A stretch of DNA of 64,000 nt. Origin: Oscheius dolichura (Eukaryota; Nematoda; Chromadorea; Rhabditida; Rhabditidae). The stretch's first letter is position 1. Each line of letters opens with the position of its first letter. A model generated the notes under the pieces. The model was not told where the DNA came from, ran no database searches, and saw only the letters and a list, made by a program, of their open reading frames with translations. Positions 45,878-58,104 of this stretch are shown piece by piece. The stretch lies in NCBI GenBank assembly GCA_932521035.1, contig OW051494.1, positions 1,040,001 through 1,104,000 of the forward strand. The letters run 5' to 3'. Both the position numbers and the translations under genes were made by a program.

Positions 45878-46857
45878 TCACTCGCTGCGGCGGCCCGGCT
45901 TCACTTCAGCACTGTGGCTACGAATATGGCCCGGATTATTTTCCATAGAGCGGCGGCGCCCCGTCTCGCGGCTTCTGTCCCGGCTGTTTGAGCGAGCCCT
46001 CACGGGACCGACGGTCGTTTGCCTGGCCAGAATGTCGGCCGCATCGTTTCCCGGATCGTCGGCATGGGCGTAGACATGCTCGAAGCGGACGCCCCCACTG
46101 ATCTGGGCGACTTCATCCCTCAACTCCTCGATCTCCTTGGGGTAGTCGAGCAGCATCTGCCGGTAGAAGTGCGGCCCGCCCGACTGCCCCTTCATAGCGT
46201 AGACGACGCAGAGGGAGTCGGTCCTGATGAGTACCGGCTCGCCATTGTAGCCGGACCATTCCCGGAGATTTTGAAGAGCCAGGATACAAGCCAGCAATTC
46301 AGTCCTATTCGAGTTGTGAGGCGGCCCATTGGTCCTCTGGGCGCGGTTCAACGGATGCCCCGGCCCCATGTAAATTCCCATGCCGGAACCGCCGGGAATT
46401 GCCGAGCCGTCCGTGTAGATGACCACGTGCCCATCAGGGAAGCGCCGATTCCATTCGCGATTGACATCGGCGGCTGAGGTGCTCCGCAGCCTCTCATAGT
46501 TCCGATTCTGCTCTTGAAGAGCTTCCGTCTCAACAATGCTCACGGGAGTTGTGGCATCCACCGAGGAGGAGCGCCTTCGCTGCTGGTATACATCCCGATT
46601 CCGTGTGAGCGTTCTTCCACGGTCTGCAGCAGCGGTAGCGGTAGAACCGGAGACGACATCATGACCGGACCGGGTACCGATGGAACTGCTACGCGGGAAT
46701 GTGCTAGAAGCCGGAGCAGATCGAGGAGGGACGGAAGCGGAGCGGCCGGCCTGGGAAGCATCGCTTGAGCAGGGGCCACCACAAGGCTCACTGTCTGGAG
46801 AAGCAGACGATTAGTGACGAGGCAAAGCAGCAGCCTACTTGAGCTGGAAGACGACAT
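45878..46857 (-). CDS. Ribonuclease H1-like protein (311 aa)
   Basis: Exon 46857-46839 joins exon 46794-45878 through a 44-base intron. The first 110 or so residues are Ser/Arg-rich and disordered. An RNase H fold follows with all four metal-binding carboxylates: VVIYTDGSAIPGGSG (D1), NRTELLACILAL (E), VLIRTDSLCVVYAM (D2) and GNDAADILARQ (D3); HVYAHADDPGNDAA is the usual His-containing loop. It would cut the RNA strand of RNA-DNA hybrids. The C-terminus is Arg-rich. No hybrid-binding domain of the classical RNase H1 N-terminus is seen. No reverse transcriptase is nearby, so it is a host-type gene rather than a retroelement piece. Confidence 0.85.
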
Positions 46858-47105
46858 GACCGCACAAGTAGATAGAAGTTAGTTGAATGTTTAAGCTAGA
46901 AGCTGTAAAAGCTTACTGCTTGACAATCTGCTCAAGTTGAAAGTTAAAACATCTGCAAGAAGCTTCTCCCATCCGATGAGAAAGTTCCCTGTTCTCAACT
47001 TTCGGCAGACAACAAAATAACCTAGATTGTGAATAATAAATTTACTTAAAACATACCAAAATGATAAAACTGAACATTCATGAATTAGAGAATAATTACA
47101 AGATC

Positions 47106-47872
<767 letters not shown>

Positions 47873-48850
47873 ATTGAAGTCAATGCCGTTACTTGTAGGT
47901 TCCTGAAAGAAAAGATATGGTTAACAACTTCCAAGAGTGATAAAGATATACAAATACTACAATCATTCTTCCCATCAAATCTCACCAGCCCAAAGTCAAG
48001 CATTCTCTGATTCCCTCGAGATTATTCCGGTTTTCTCCCCGAAGCACTTCCATCAAGTGGCCGACCACCTACCCCCGGCTCTTGCTATTTTCTATATTTC
48101 GCATGAATCTCTTTGGCAGCATATTAATTATTTGTTAGCGGCTAGTGTGAGCGATACGTTACCATAGCAAACACGCGATAAGCATCTGGCCGGTTACTAA
48201 CTTGCATTCCACTTTAGCCATTCATAAATGGCAATTGATGTTATTTCAAAAAGATATCGTATTTTTGAAACAAAAAAAAACATGATAAGAGCAATTCAAG
48301 CACAAGACAATACAAAGAATACATGTTACATTTCCTCGCTAATTTCGCCCTTTGGTTTACAAAGTATTTCTTTTTTACATTGCAATTTTACATCTTCAAA
48401 TTATCACTTTTCTTTCTAGTCGGTGCACTTTCTCAATATTCTCGAACTGTCCGGCCGAGTTCATTTCGAATTGGGAAGCCACGCCCCCTTCTAGTCGTTT
48501 CTGACAGCCGCCCACTAACTCTGCTCTATCGCCGCATTCTAGAACGTTCGCCAGCACCAAAATTCGCAACCCCTCGCTTCCCCCAAAACTGACAAAAATG
48601 CGCTTGGTTATTCACACAATCCACCTCTCCTTTTCTTCCTCTTTTCGTCCTTCGTTCCCTGAAAACCCCTGAAATTGCCTGAAATTTTGAATTCGATTTT
48701 TGCCGCCTGCGTATCAACCGTTGCGCAATTTTCGTCGCCTCGATTTTCCATTCCTACTTTTTCACACTGATTGATCGTTTTATTGTCTTTTTCTGTTTTT
48801 TTATTGCATACATGCCTCTTTCGCTCAATAATCCGTTTTAGTTTCAGAAG

Positions 48851-51357
48851 ATGTCGTCTGAAAATGGTGAAACCTTCGCCTTCCAGGCGGAAATTGCCCA
48901 GCTGATGTCTCTCATCATCAACACCTTCTATTCAAACAAGGAAATCTTTCTTCGTGAGCTGATCTCTAATTCGTCCGATGCCCTCGACAAGATCCGCTAC
49001 CAAGTGAGCTTGTATTTTGCTGATTCTGTATAATGTTCAATTGTAGGCTTTGACGGAGCCCAGCGAGCTCGATACCGGCAAGGAGCTCTTCATCAAAGTG
49101 ACTCCAAACAAGGATGAAAAGACTCTCACCATCATGGACACTGGAATTGGCATGACGAAGGCGGATCTCGTCAACAACCTGGGAACCATCGCCAAGTCGG
49201 GAACCAAAGCCTTCATGGAAGCTCTTCAATCTGGAGCTGACATTTCCATGATTGGTAAGTCTTTTTGACTTCTTTACGGCAATTTCATTTTAGGACAGTT
49301 TGGTGTCGGATTTTACTCGGCTTTCCTGGTTGCCGACCGTGTCGTCGTAACGTCAAAGAACAATGATGACGATTGCTATCAATGGGAGTCGAGTGCTGGC
49401 GGATCCTTCATAGTAAAGTAAGTTTGACTCCGAACATCGACAAATATGATGATGTTCAGGACTATCAGCGATCCTGAATTGACTCGTGGTACGAAGATTA
49501 CGATGCACATCAAGGAAGACCAGGTCGAGTACCTCGAGGAACGCCGTATCAAGGAAATCGTCAAGAAGCACTCGCAGTTCATTGGTTATCCGATCAAGCT
49601 TGTCGTGGATCGAGAACGAGAAAAGGAGGTTTCGGACGACGAAGCCGAGGAAGAGAAAAAAGACGAAGTTAGTTAAGCTAGTCAAATTGATGATTTGGTG
49701 TATTTTCAGGAGAAGAAAGAAGGCGAAGTAGAGAGCGTCGGTGAAGACGAGGATGCCGACAAGAAGGCTGATAAGAAAAAGAAGAAGATCAAGGAGAAGT
49801 ACCAAGAAGATGAGGAGCTCAATAAGACGAAGCCTATCTGGACTCGGAACCCTGATGACATTTCCAATGAAGAGTATGCGGAATTTTACAAATCTTTGAG
49901 CAACGACTGGGAAGATCATCTGGCTGTGAAGCACTTCTCCGTTGAGGGACAGCTCGAGTTCCGCGCTCTCCTCTTCGTACCTCAGCGTGCTCCTTTCGAC
50001 CTCTTTGAGAACAAGAAGAGCAAAAACAACATCAAGCTTTACGTCAGGAGGGTCTTCATCATGGAAAACTGCGAAGAACTGATGCCAGAATATCTCAACT
50101 TCGTCAAAGGTGTCGTCGACTCGGAGGATCTTCCTCTCAACATTTCCCGTGAAATGCTTCAACAAAGCAAAATCCTGAAGGTTATCCGCAAGAACCTTGT
50201 CAAGAAATGCGTCGAACTTTTCGAGGAAATCGCCGAGGACAAGGTATTTTTGTTGATATACTTTTAAACTGTTTTTGTTTGTAGGATAACTTCAAAAAGT
50301 TCTACGAGCAATTCGGCAAGAACCTGAAGCTTGGAATCCACGAGGACTCTACAAACCGCAAGAAGCTTTCTGATTTCCTTCGCTACGCGTCTTCCGCTTC
50401 GAACGAACTGACATCATTGAAGGATTACGTTTCTCGGATGAAGGAACATCAGACCCAAATCTACTACATCACTGGAGAGTCAAAGGTATTAGTGATGTAA
50501 ATTCAATTTAAATGGTAATTTTACAGGATTCTGTCGCCAATTCAGCATTTGTTGAAAGAGTGCGTAACCGTGGATTCGAAGTGCTCTACATGATTGACCC
50601 CATCGATGAATACTGCGTACAGCAACTCAAGGAATACGATGGCAAGAAGCTGGTTTCCGTCACCAAAGAAGGACTTGAACTTCCCGAGTCTGAGGAAGAA
50701 AAGAAACAATTCGAAGAAGATAAGGTTCGCCTCTAAGGATCATGCCTTTATTTACACTTGATTGTTCTAGGTCAAGTTCGAGAAATTGTGCAACGTCATC
50801 AAGGACATTCTTGAAAAGAAAGTGGAGAAGGTTGCTGTCTCCAACCGCTTGGTTTCTTCTCCGTGCTGTATCGTCACCTCAGAATATGGATGGTCTGCAA
50901 ACATGGAGAGAATCATGAAGGCCCAAGCTCTTCGCGACTCATCCACTATGGGCTACATGGCTGCTAAGAAACATCTGGAGATCAATCCTGACCACAGCAT
51001 CATGAAGTTCGTTTCTTTGTAGAACTTTTTCATCATTGATTTTAGAGCGCTTCGTGAACGAGTTGAAGCCGACAAAAATGACAAGACCGTAAAGGATCTT
51101 GTGGTACTTCTCTTCGAGACTGCCCTTCTGTCCTCTGGATTCACACTGGAGGAGCCTCAGTCACACGCCACTCGCATCTACCGCATGATCAAGGTATTTT
51201 GTATATTATATGTTGTATATATTATATATTCCAGCTTGGTTTGGATCTTAGCGACGAAGGAGACGAAGCCGAAGAAGAGCCTCAACTTCAAAGCAAGGAT
51301 GTTCCTCATGTCGAAGGAGCTGAGGATTATTTGAAGGACATGGAATCGGTCGATTAA
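48851..51357 (+). CDS. daf-21: Cytosolic heat shock protein 90 (710 aa)
   Basis: Ten exons join in frame: 48851-49003, 49047-49254, 49294-49417, 49460-49667, 49710-50243, 50285-50485, 50527-50724, 50771-51006, 51046-51193, 51235-51357. All Hsp90 signatures are present: [20 protein letters not shown], the ATPase motifs [20 protein letters not shown] and [15 protein letters not shown], a charged linker, the middle-domain block [18 protein letters not shown] and the dimerisation region [15 protein letters not shown]. It is an ATP-driven chaperone for kinases and receptors. The last five residues are MESVD, where cytosolic Hsp90 normally ends MEEVD for TPR cochaperones. The gene symbol follows the nematode orthologue name. 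A truncated copy lies at 54535-55012. Confidence 0.97.
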
Positions 51358-51512
51358 ACATCTGTTGATCTCTTAAATGATTTTTATTTGTTGTTTTTCA
51401 CAAATAAAGAATTTTGATCTAGTAAATTTGTTATATTTTCGTGTTTCGTTCGTGCACTACTTGACTACTTGAAAGTGTCGTCGTCTTCTTGAATAGATTT
51501 TTTTGAGTTTCG

Positions 51513-52766
51513 ATGGCTAAGACGCGTAAGAGGAGTAAGCCTGCAAGCGAGAGTGATGAAGATCTTGAGATGGAGCAAGAAGAAGAACTCGAGATAGAAG
51601 AGAGTGAGCCATTGGAGGCACTCACCACTGATGTAGAGGGATTCCCGATATCAGAAGATGATCGTGAAGGTTTGATCAATCTTTTAACCCAGGTATTCTT
51701 TTCTGAAATTCTTCGACGTTCATATTGTGTAGATTTTCCTGCGAAACAGTGAAGTCTCCGTTCCTTGTGTAGCCGATGCGCTTATAGCACAGAATGTGGG
51801 TCTCGTCCTCGGTGTAAGTATAATTTATCATTTTCTAATTGAAATATTATTGTGCATTTTTTACAGCCAGCCGAAGATGAAGCGGATGACGACAATGCTA
51901 ACATGGTCTATGGTTTATTAAGCATACTTGAAGTCAATATTGTAAAAGTTAGTTGCAAATCGTTCTCTTATACAATTTATAGGAAGGGACTGCATTAAAA
52001 TTCACTCCATCACTGATAAAGTATATTATGGATCGAGCCACTAAATATGCTTTAAAAGATGTCGCTAAACAGTTTGAAGATATTTTGAAGACCAAGGTGC
52101 ATTTGTGTAGTTCATCTTTGATAGAATACGTTTAGATTGGATTTTTGATTAATGAAAGAATGCTGCATTTCCCAACACAAGTTGTGCCTCAGTCGTTCAC
52201 TAGCCTAAGGCGAGTTTTTTAGTTTCGATCTTCTTTCTACTGTTCCATTTTTAGAGATGATCTCCATAAGATGAAAAAACCTTACAAGCATGTTCTTTAT
52301 ATTCAGAAAATTCGTGTTCCAGAAGAAGTAAAAGAGGTGATACAATCATTTTTATTTAAGTTAAAGGCTGTTTAAGAAAGATACAATATTAACTGATGGA
52401 CAGAAGAAAAAGAAGAAAATAGGCAAAGCTGAGAAGAAAAGAGCTGTAGTGGACGCGTTGACTAAAGCTGAAGTTGTTTATGACAATGCAGAAGATGCCG
52501 AATTATTAAAAGTAGCGTTTTATTGTCATGTATATTGTTTTTGTAGCTAGAGGAGGGAACCGCCCATCATTTTGATTATCCAGTTCATAACGACGTTGAA
52601 GCCGGGAGCAAATTTCACATAATTGAAAAAGAAGGGAAAAAGTGGTTGCCTTATCGCCGAGCCGTTCTTATGGATACTTCACGGCAATCATTTTTTTTAT
52701 TACAATTATCTTGCTTCTTCCAGGTTCAATGCCTTCGTTGAAAAGATGACTACATTCGCAGAATGA
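51513..52766 (+). CDS. BCCIP/Bcp1 family protein (299 aa)
   Basis: Nine exons join in frame: 51513-51692, 51733-51813, 51867-51947, 51983-52096, 52136-52209, 52255-52336, 52404-52511, 52547-52683, 52724-52766. The N-terminus is Lys/Arg-rich then acidic ([15 protein letters not shown]). The conserved body includes [51 protein letters not shown] and [18 protein letters not shown] (yeast Bcp1) acts in ribosomal protein uL14 handling and, in animals, with BRCA2 and p21. Two introns (after exons 5 and 8) start with GC instead of GT. It follows hsp90 by about 155 bases on the same strand. Its 3' half is repeated at 55013-55663. Confidence 0.85.
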
Positions 52767-53795
52767 TGAACGATGATCTGTTTCGCTGTTATACTTTGCA
52801 AATTTGAAAACAATAAACGGTTTTTTCACATTTATTTTCCAATTCCTTTAGCCTTGAATTCTTCTTTTAGCCACATTGCTTGAATTTTATCTACTTGAAT
52901 ATACAGAACTTGAACTACAAAGGTCAGTGATGGCTAACCTTTGTTAAATGCCAAATTTTGCTCTCGAGCTGACGACTTTTGCGAGCGTCATCACATTTTG
53001 CACCTTATGCTAGAAAAAGCGGACACGTTCATTAGATTTCTTTTGAGCGGGACGTTTACAGCTGAACCTAAATTACGATGTAGGTCAGATGTCTTTCTCT
53101 GGCCACGCATCAAAACGTTGCATTTGTGAACAAAAATGGACACACTCCATTGGAATGATTTTCCGCGCCTTAGCCACACACCTTTAGCTAAAGCCCGATT
53201 CACCAAAATGTGCATAATCGTGCCCTCTACAAGACCTTGTACTCCGTTTTCCGCCATCGCTCTGAATTATCCTCCGAGCTCTCCGAATTTCGGAATTTGA
53301 GCGTTTTGGGAACAAACGGGGGGTTCTGATGAGGGGCGTCACACCGTATTTTCAAGGATTTTTGTGGCCAGATCTGCTCAACCACCTCCAAATGGGATTG
53401 TTACAAATCAGAATGAGTAAAAAGTGGTGGAAAATACGCGTTTCCAGGAGTGGCTCTATCATTCTGTTACTAGGGCGCGTCAAAAGTAATGTCGCCGAGT
53501 CTTTTTCTCCTCACTCCATGGACCATTTTGAATAATCTTTTTTGTGGAAGCTAGCTTATGGACTGAAAAAAATTCCCATGTAGTTTTCAGGCCTGTTTGA
53601 TTAGTGGAATAATTCGTAAAATGCAAAACAAACTTTTCAAAAAAGTGTATTTTCACGATTTCTCTTCAGCGCTGCGTTTTCAGCAGAAGTTGTCTTCTTG
53701 AAAAAAATCGGCCGTCTCGTTCTGCATTGATTGATATCAAAATCAGCCCAGGTTCAATGGAAAGATTTTGAAAAAAATCGATTTGAAAAAGTCAT

Positions 53796-53866
53796 GTAAA
53801 TATGGCGCAGCGCGGATAAAAGTACAGTCCGGAAGGTCACAGGTTCGGATCCTCTCATCCTCAAAT
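53796..53866 (+). ncRNA. tRNA-like element with box A and box B
   Basis: TGGCGCAGCGCGG (box A type) and GGTTCGGATCC (box B type) are spaced as in a tRNA gene, but acceptor and T stems do not pair well. It is followed by TTTTTGCTTTTTTTT. Likely a decayed tRNA or tRNA-derived short element; two similar elements lie at 56892 and 57467. Confidence 0.45.
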
Positions 53867-54534
53867 GGTTTTTGCTTTTTTTTCTATCCATTATTTTTCT
53901 TTTGCTTTTACATTTTACGCATAGAAACAAGCTTTTCTTCGTCTAGACACTCGAATTTCGCAATCTACAAAGAAGTAAAAAATTTGTATTGTGCGCCCAT
54001 ACCCAGGTCCATGGCCCTCGTGTCAAACTGTGCTCTGCTCCAAACGACTAGAAATGGATTTTCCTGATAGAACTCAGCGTGCTCTTTCTTATGGGCCACG
54101 TTTCATTCGATTTAGAGCCATTGGAATTTTGTAAAAACGGCGAAGTGTGTCGCTGATATTGGCCAATGCGAGCCACTGCCATAATTTCTGTTCAGAAAAC
54201 TCGGTAACTGATGTTATTGTTCCACAAATGGCCGAACTACAGTTGCAAATGCGAATTGAGCCATTGTTAGTGGTTCGATGAGAGAGCAGAACATTTAAGG
54301 AAACAGTCCTGCCAAAAAAGAATTTGTGAACACTTGATAACTGTTGGATACTTCCAACAGAACCCAATTTCGTTTCTTTGTATTTAAATTCCGCGCCAAC
54401 GCACCTGCCGTTTACGCAGCGTATCAACCGTTGCGCAGTTTTCGTCGCCTCGATTTTCCATTCCTACTTTTTCACACTGCTTGCTCGTTTTACATGCCTC
54501 TTTCTCGTTTAGCCAACGCTCAATAATCCAATTC

Positions 54535-55012
54535 TTCGGATGCCCTTGAGAAGATCCGTTATCAAGTAAGCTTGAATTCTGTTGATTTTATATAATGTTC
54601 AATTTTAGGCTCAGATGGATTCCAGCAAGCTCGATACCGGCAAAGGGCTGTTCATCAAATTGATTCCCAACAAGGAGGAAAAGACCCTTACCATCATGGA
54701 CACTGGAATTGGCATGACGAAGGCGGATCTCGTCAACATTCTTGGAACCATTGGCGAATCGGGAACAAAAGCCTTCATGGAAGCTCTTCCATCTGGAGCT
54801 GACATTTCCATGATTGGTAAGTCTTTTTGACTTCTTTACGGCAATTTCATTTTAGACAGTTTGGTGTCGGATTTTACTCGGCTTTCCTGGTTGCCGACCG
54901 TGTCGTTGAGTCATGAAATGCGTAGAACTCTTCGAGGAAATCGCCGAGGACAAGGAATTTTTGTTGATATATTCACTTAGCAACTGCTTTTGTTTGTAGG
55001 ATAACTTCAAAA
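54535..55012 (+). pseudogene. Truncated hsp90 pseudogene
   Basis: It retains the end of exon 1 (SDALEKIRYQ), all of exon 2 with substitutions ([35 protein letters not shown]) and the start of exon 3. There is a one-base change at the exon 3 acceptor (TTTTAGACAG instead of TTTTAGGACAG), and then a deletion to the exon 5 end (GTTGAGTCATGAAATGCG). No start codon or middle domain remains, so it cannot make a chaperone. Confidence 0.9.
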
Positions 55013-55663
55013 AGATTAATGAAAGAATGCTGCATTTCCCAACACAAGTTGGGTCTCAGTCGTTTACTAGCCTAAGGCGAGTTTTTTAGTTTCGATCTTC
55101 TTTCTACTGTTCCATTTTTAGAGATGATCTCCATAAGATGAAAAAACCTTACAAGCATGTTCTTTATATTCAGAAAATTCGTGTTCCAGAAGAAGTAAAA
55201 GAGGTGATACAATCATTTTTATTTAAGTTAAAGGCTGTTTAAGAAAGATACAATATTAACTGATGGACAGAAGAAAAAGAAGAAAATAGGCAAAGCTGAG
55301 AAGAAAAGAGCTGTAGTGGACGCGTTGACTAAAGCTGAAGTTGTTTATGACAATGCAGAAGATGCCGAATTATTAAAAGTAGCGTTTTATTGTCATGTAT
55401 ATTGTTTTTGTAGCTAGAGGAGGGAACCGCCCATCATTTTGATTATCCAGTTCATAACGACGTTGAAGCCGGGAGCAAATTTCACATAATTGAAAAAGAA
55501 GGGAAAAAGTGGTTGCCTTATCGCCGAGCCGTTCTTATGGATACTTCACGGCAATCATTTTTTTTTATTACAATTATCTTGCTTCTTCCAGGTTCAATGC
55601 CTTCGTTGAAAAGATGACTACATTCGCAGAATGATGAACGATGATCTGTTTCGCTGTTATACT
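55013..55663 (+). pseudogene. 3' half of the BCCIP gene, duplicated
   Basis: Exons 5 to 9 of the BCCIP gene are present almost unchanged, including both GC-starting introns and the final TTTAE-type ending (ACATTCGCAGAATGA), but there is no promoter or first half. One visible change is GTTGGGTC for GTTGTGCC in exon 5. High identity suggests a recent event. Confidence 0.9.
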
Positions 55664-55941
55664 TTGCAAATTTGAAAACAATAAACGGTTTTTTCACATT
55701 TATTTTTCAATTCCTTTAGCCTTGAATTCTTCTTTTAGCCACATTGCTTGAATTTTATCTACTTGAATATACAGAACTTGAACTACAAAGGTCAGTGATG
55801 GCTAACCTTTGTTAAATGCCAAATTTTGCTCTCAAGCTGACGACTTTTGCGAGCGTCATCACATTTTGCACCTGTTATGCTAGTAAAAGCGGACACGCTC
55901 ATTAGATTTCTTCTGATATTGAACCGTTTCTTATTGTTATT

Positions 55942-57355
55942 ATGGATAACTTAGATTTATTTTATCATATCAATGTATGCATTGCCGTTACTCTTCTAGT
56001 TTTGACAACTTATATGACCGTCTTCAAGGCTACTTCTGCTTTACGCACGTTCAAATGGATGCTTTACAATATTCAAGTAGGTCTTCTGGTAATTTTTAAG
56101 TGTTGTTACAATCTATTTTATATCATACAACTTTTAGCTATCAGCATTTATGGAATCAGTTTATTGGGCAGTTTTTATGAACCCCCATCCTGTTACCTTT
56201 CCCTACGCTCATGTTTATTCAACAGGAATTTTGTGGAACTATTTTCAAATGTCTCTAGGCATTCAATGGGTTTTGCTTATTGTTTAATATCTCTAAAAAT
56301 GTTCTAAGGGAATTTCTACGTTTTTCCATGGGATTATCGCCGGCGGGCTAGCTGTTGCCCTAAATTATCGGTATTTCCTGCTTTTGCCAATGGCAACAAT
56401 TACTATTCCTTCATTTTTTATGAAACATGGCCAAGCAATTGGTGATATATTTACTTATTTAAATGCGGCCGGAGTTTGTACACCACTTTCGGCTTGGGCA
56501 TGGGCAAGTCAAGAAGAAACCACAAAAATATTGCTGCAAGTATGGAAAAAATGGATTCTTCGCTCTGAAAATGATTTATTTTCAGTATAATTCCACCTAT
56601 ATTGTTCCCAAAGGATCACAAACATTTGACGACTTCTGGTCAAAACTTTGGGGAGGTGCTATGGCTGCGCTGGGTTGTTTGGCGGCTGTTATGGGCACCA
56701 TAATAATTTCTCACAGTAATCACATATTGAAGATGTCGACAGTTAGTAATATGACCAAAACAATGCATAAAGAAGCTATGCGGACCCTCATTGTCCAGGT
56801 ACAGTTCAAGAAAACTTCCCTGCACCCGTAAAGTATCGGCAGCAGAGGTCCCTTTTAGTTGGTATCGCTATTTTGCCGCGCTTGATCGCCTGTCTTCATG
56901 GCGCAACAGGTTAGCGTCCGGTCTCCAATTGTTTAGATCTAGGTTCAATCCCCCTGGCGACGAAGCATTTTTGCTTTTTTATTGCACCGTTGCAAGTTAT
57001 TTCTGTGCCCATTTGCATGCCAAATTATTTTTTCGAAGCCTAAAATTCTAAACAGTGATGTAAACATTCCATGAATTTACCGCAGATCGTCCTAATGTGG
57101 GGAGGATGCATAGTGCCGTCTTTTATGCTAGGAGTTGGATTGATAATCGGCCTGGAGAAGCTGCCACAAGGATATATTGACATGGTTGCCACATTTGGCC
57201 TGATTTGGTTCAGTGCAAAGTCAATAAATTGCTCTATAGCTATTCTGACTACCGTAACCGTCTACCGGAATACGATTCTACAAGCTCTGAGGCTGAGAAA
57301 CGTCGCAGAGGGAATTATTCCCATACAGAGCCAGTCTTTCAATTCTAGACAATGA
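55942..57355 (+). CDS. Nematode 7TM chemoreceptor-like GPCR (326 aa)
   Basis: Five exons join in frame: 55942-56076, 56138-56269, 56309-56539, 56586-56798, 57086-57355. Hydrophobic segments alternate as in a seven-helix receptor: HINVCIAVTLLVLTTYMTVF; FFHGIIAGGLAVALNYRYF; AMAALGCLAAVMGTIIIS; VLMWGGCIVPSFMLGVGLI; TFGLIWFSAKSINCSIAIL. Hallmarks of the Str/Srh/Sri groups are TFKWMLYNIQ after helix 1, MTKTMHKEAMRTLIVQ before helix 6 and VYRNTIL at the end. These receptors sense odorants or pheromones in sensory neurons. Which sub-family was not resolved. Intron 2 is only 39 bases. Intron 4 is enlarged by a MITE fragment and a tRNA-like element. The gene starts 28 bases after the duplicated hsp90-BCCIP block. 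Confidence 0.75.
56819..56841 (+). repeat. Single-ended family-A MITE fragment
   Basis: CCTGCACCCGTAAAGTATCG with one change from the family motif, in intron 4 of the chemoreceptor. No facing end was found. Confidence 0.6.
56892..56964 (+). ncRNA. tRNA-like element in a chemoreceptor intron
   Basis: TGGCGCAACAGGTTAGCG and GGTTCAATCCC match tRNA boxes A and B, and the anticodon region CTCCAAT recalls tRNA-Trp (CCA), but the anticodon and T stems pair poorly. ATTTTTGCTTTTTT follows. Probably a decayed tRNA or tRNA-derived repeat. Confidence 0.45.
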
Positions 57356-57466
57356 AGATATGTGTTTCTAATGATGGTTATTCAATATATAAGCCAGGAT
57401 AGTGGATTAGACCGATTTCATTAACTCATCACTAGTTATTCTATCACCCCTTCCGTCGGAAACTAG

Positions 57467-57540
57467 TTCATGATGGCGCAGTCGGTAGAATGCCTGTCAG
57501 CGGTGTGGTCGACTTTGGTTCGATCCCCGCTCCCACCAAC
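57467..57540 (+). ncRNA. tRNA-like element downstream of the chemoreceptor
   Basis: TGGCGCAGTCGGTAGAATGC and GGTTCGATCCCC are good Pol III box A and box B matches at tRNA spacing, but stems pair poorly. It ends ACCAACCAG and is followed by TTTTGCTTTTTT, like the elements at 53796 and 56892. Confidence 0.45.
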
Positions 57541-58104
57541 CAGTTTTGCTTTTTTCTAACAACCTTTTCATGAAATATTTGACTTCTTATGGCTCGCAGA
57601 CCTTTAAAATCCGCCATTTTAGGGTTCCAGCCGCCGTCGAGCCCCCAATAGAGGCTTCCCCGAAGGAAATTTGTCTTTGTCGCCTACAGGTGGCACCTAA
57701 TTAGGTGCAATTTTAGCCACTGGCGGCTGTCTTACCCCAGCTAACACCTGAACGACGATTATAGACTGGGGGCGGCTTTCCTGTGTGGATTGGGGGGGGG
57801 GGCTGTCAACAAGTCGCCTTCTTTCTCTTCCCTTCTTGGTCCTTCTCCTTATGGCTCATTACCTCCCCTCTTTACCTAATCCTTTAATATTTCAGAGAAA
57901 AAGAGAGATAGGCCTCCTCTTTCCGTTTTTCTTCTCATTACGTAATCCCTTTAAATGGGAAGCGAGGAAGGCCAGGGGGCAACTGGTGGGAGAGGGATTA
58001 AACTTTTACGGGGGGACCGGGGCAGATAAATGCCTGGGCTCTAAAAAGGGGCTCTCTCCCCTGCCTCTCATCAAGAATCCGCCCTTTCTTTCGCCTTTAT
58101 GAAA

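Larger units (their letters stand above)
54410..55914 (+). repeat. Internally deleted second copy of the hsp90-BCCIP segment
   Basis: This 1.5-kb block corresponds in order to pieces of 48710-53040: the hsp90 promoter side (GTATCAACCGTTGCGCA), end of hsp90 exon 1, exon 2, part of exon 3, the exon 5/6 junction with its intron, then a jump straight into BCCIP exon 5 and on past the BCCIP 3' end (TGCTAGTAAAAGCGGACACG). Introns are retained, so it arose by DNA duplication followed by deletions, not by retroposition. Confidence 0.9.

Noticed and set aside
45878-46561. RNase H domain as part of a retrotransposon
   Set aside because: No reverse transcriptase, integrase or endonuclease coding nearby, and it has its own intron and disordered N-terminus.
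49353-50165. 270-codon open frame opposite hsp90
   Set aside because: Antisense shadow of highly biased codons in hsp90; crossed by its introns without matching splice sites.
54089-54427. Minus-strand 112-codon frame between the hsp90 copies
   Set aside because: No acceptor or start context and overlaps sequence related to the hsp90 upstream region.
56892-57540. Functional tRNA genes
   Set aside because: Boxes A and B are good, but acceptor, anticodon and T stems do not pair as required, so they are listed only as tRNA-like.
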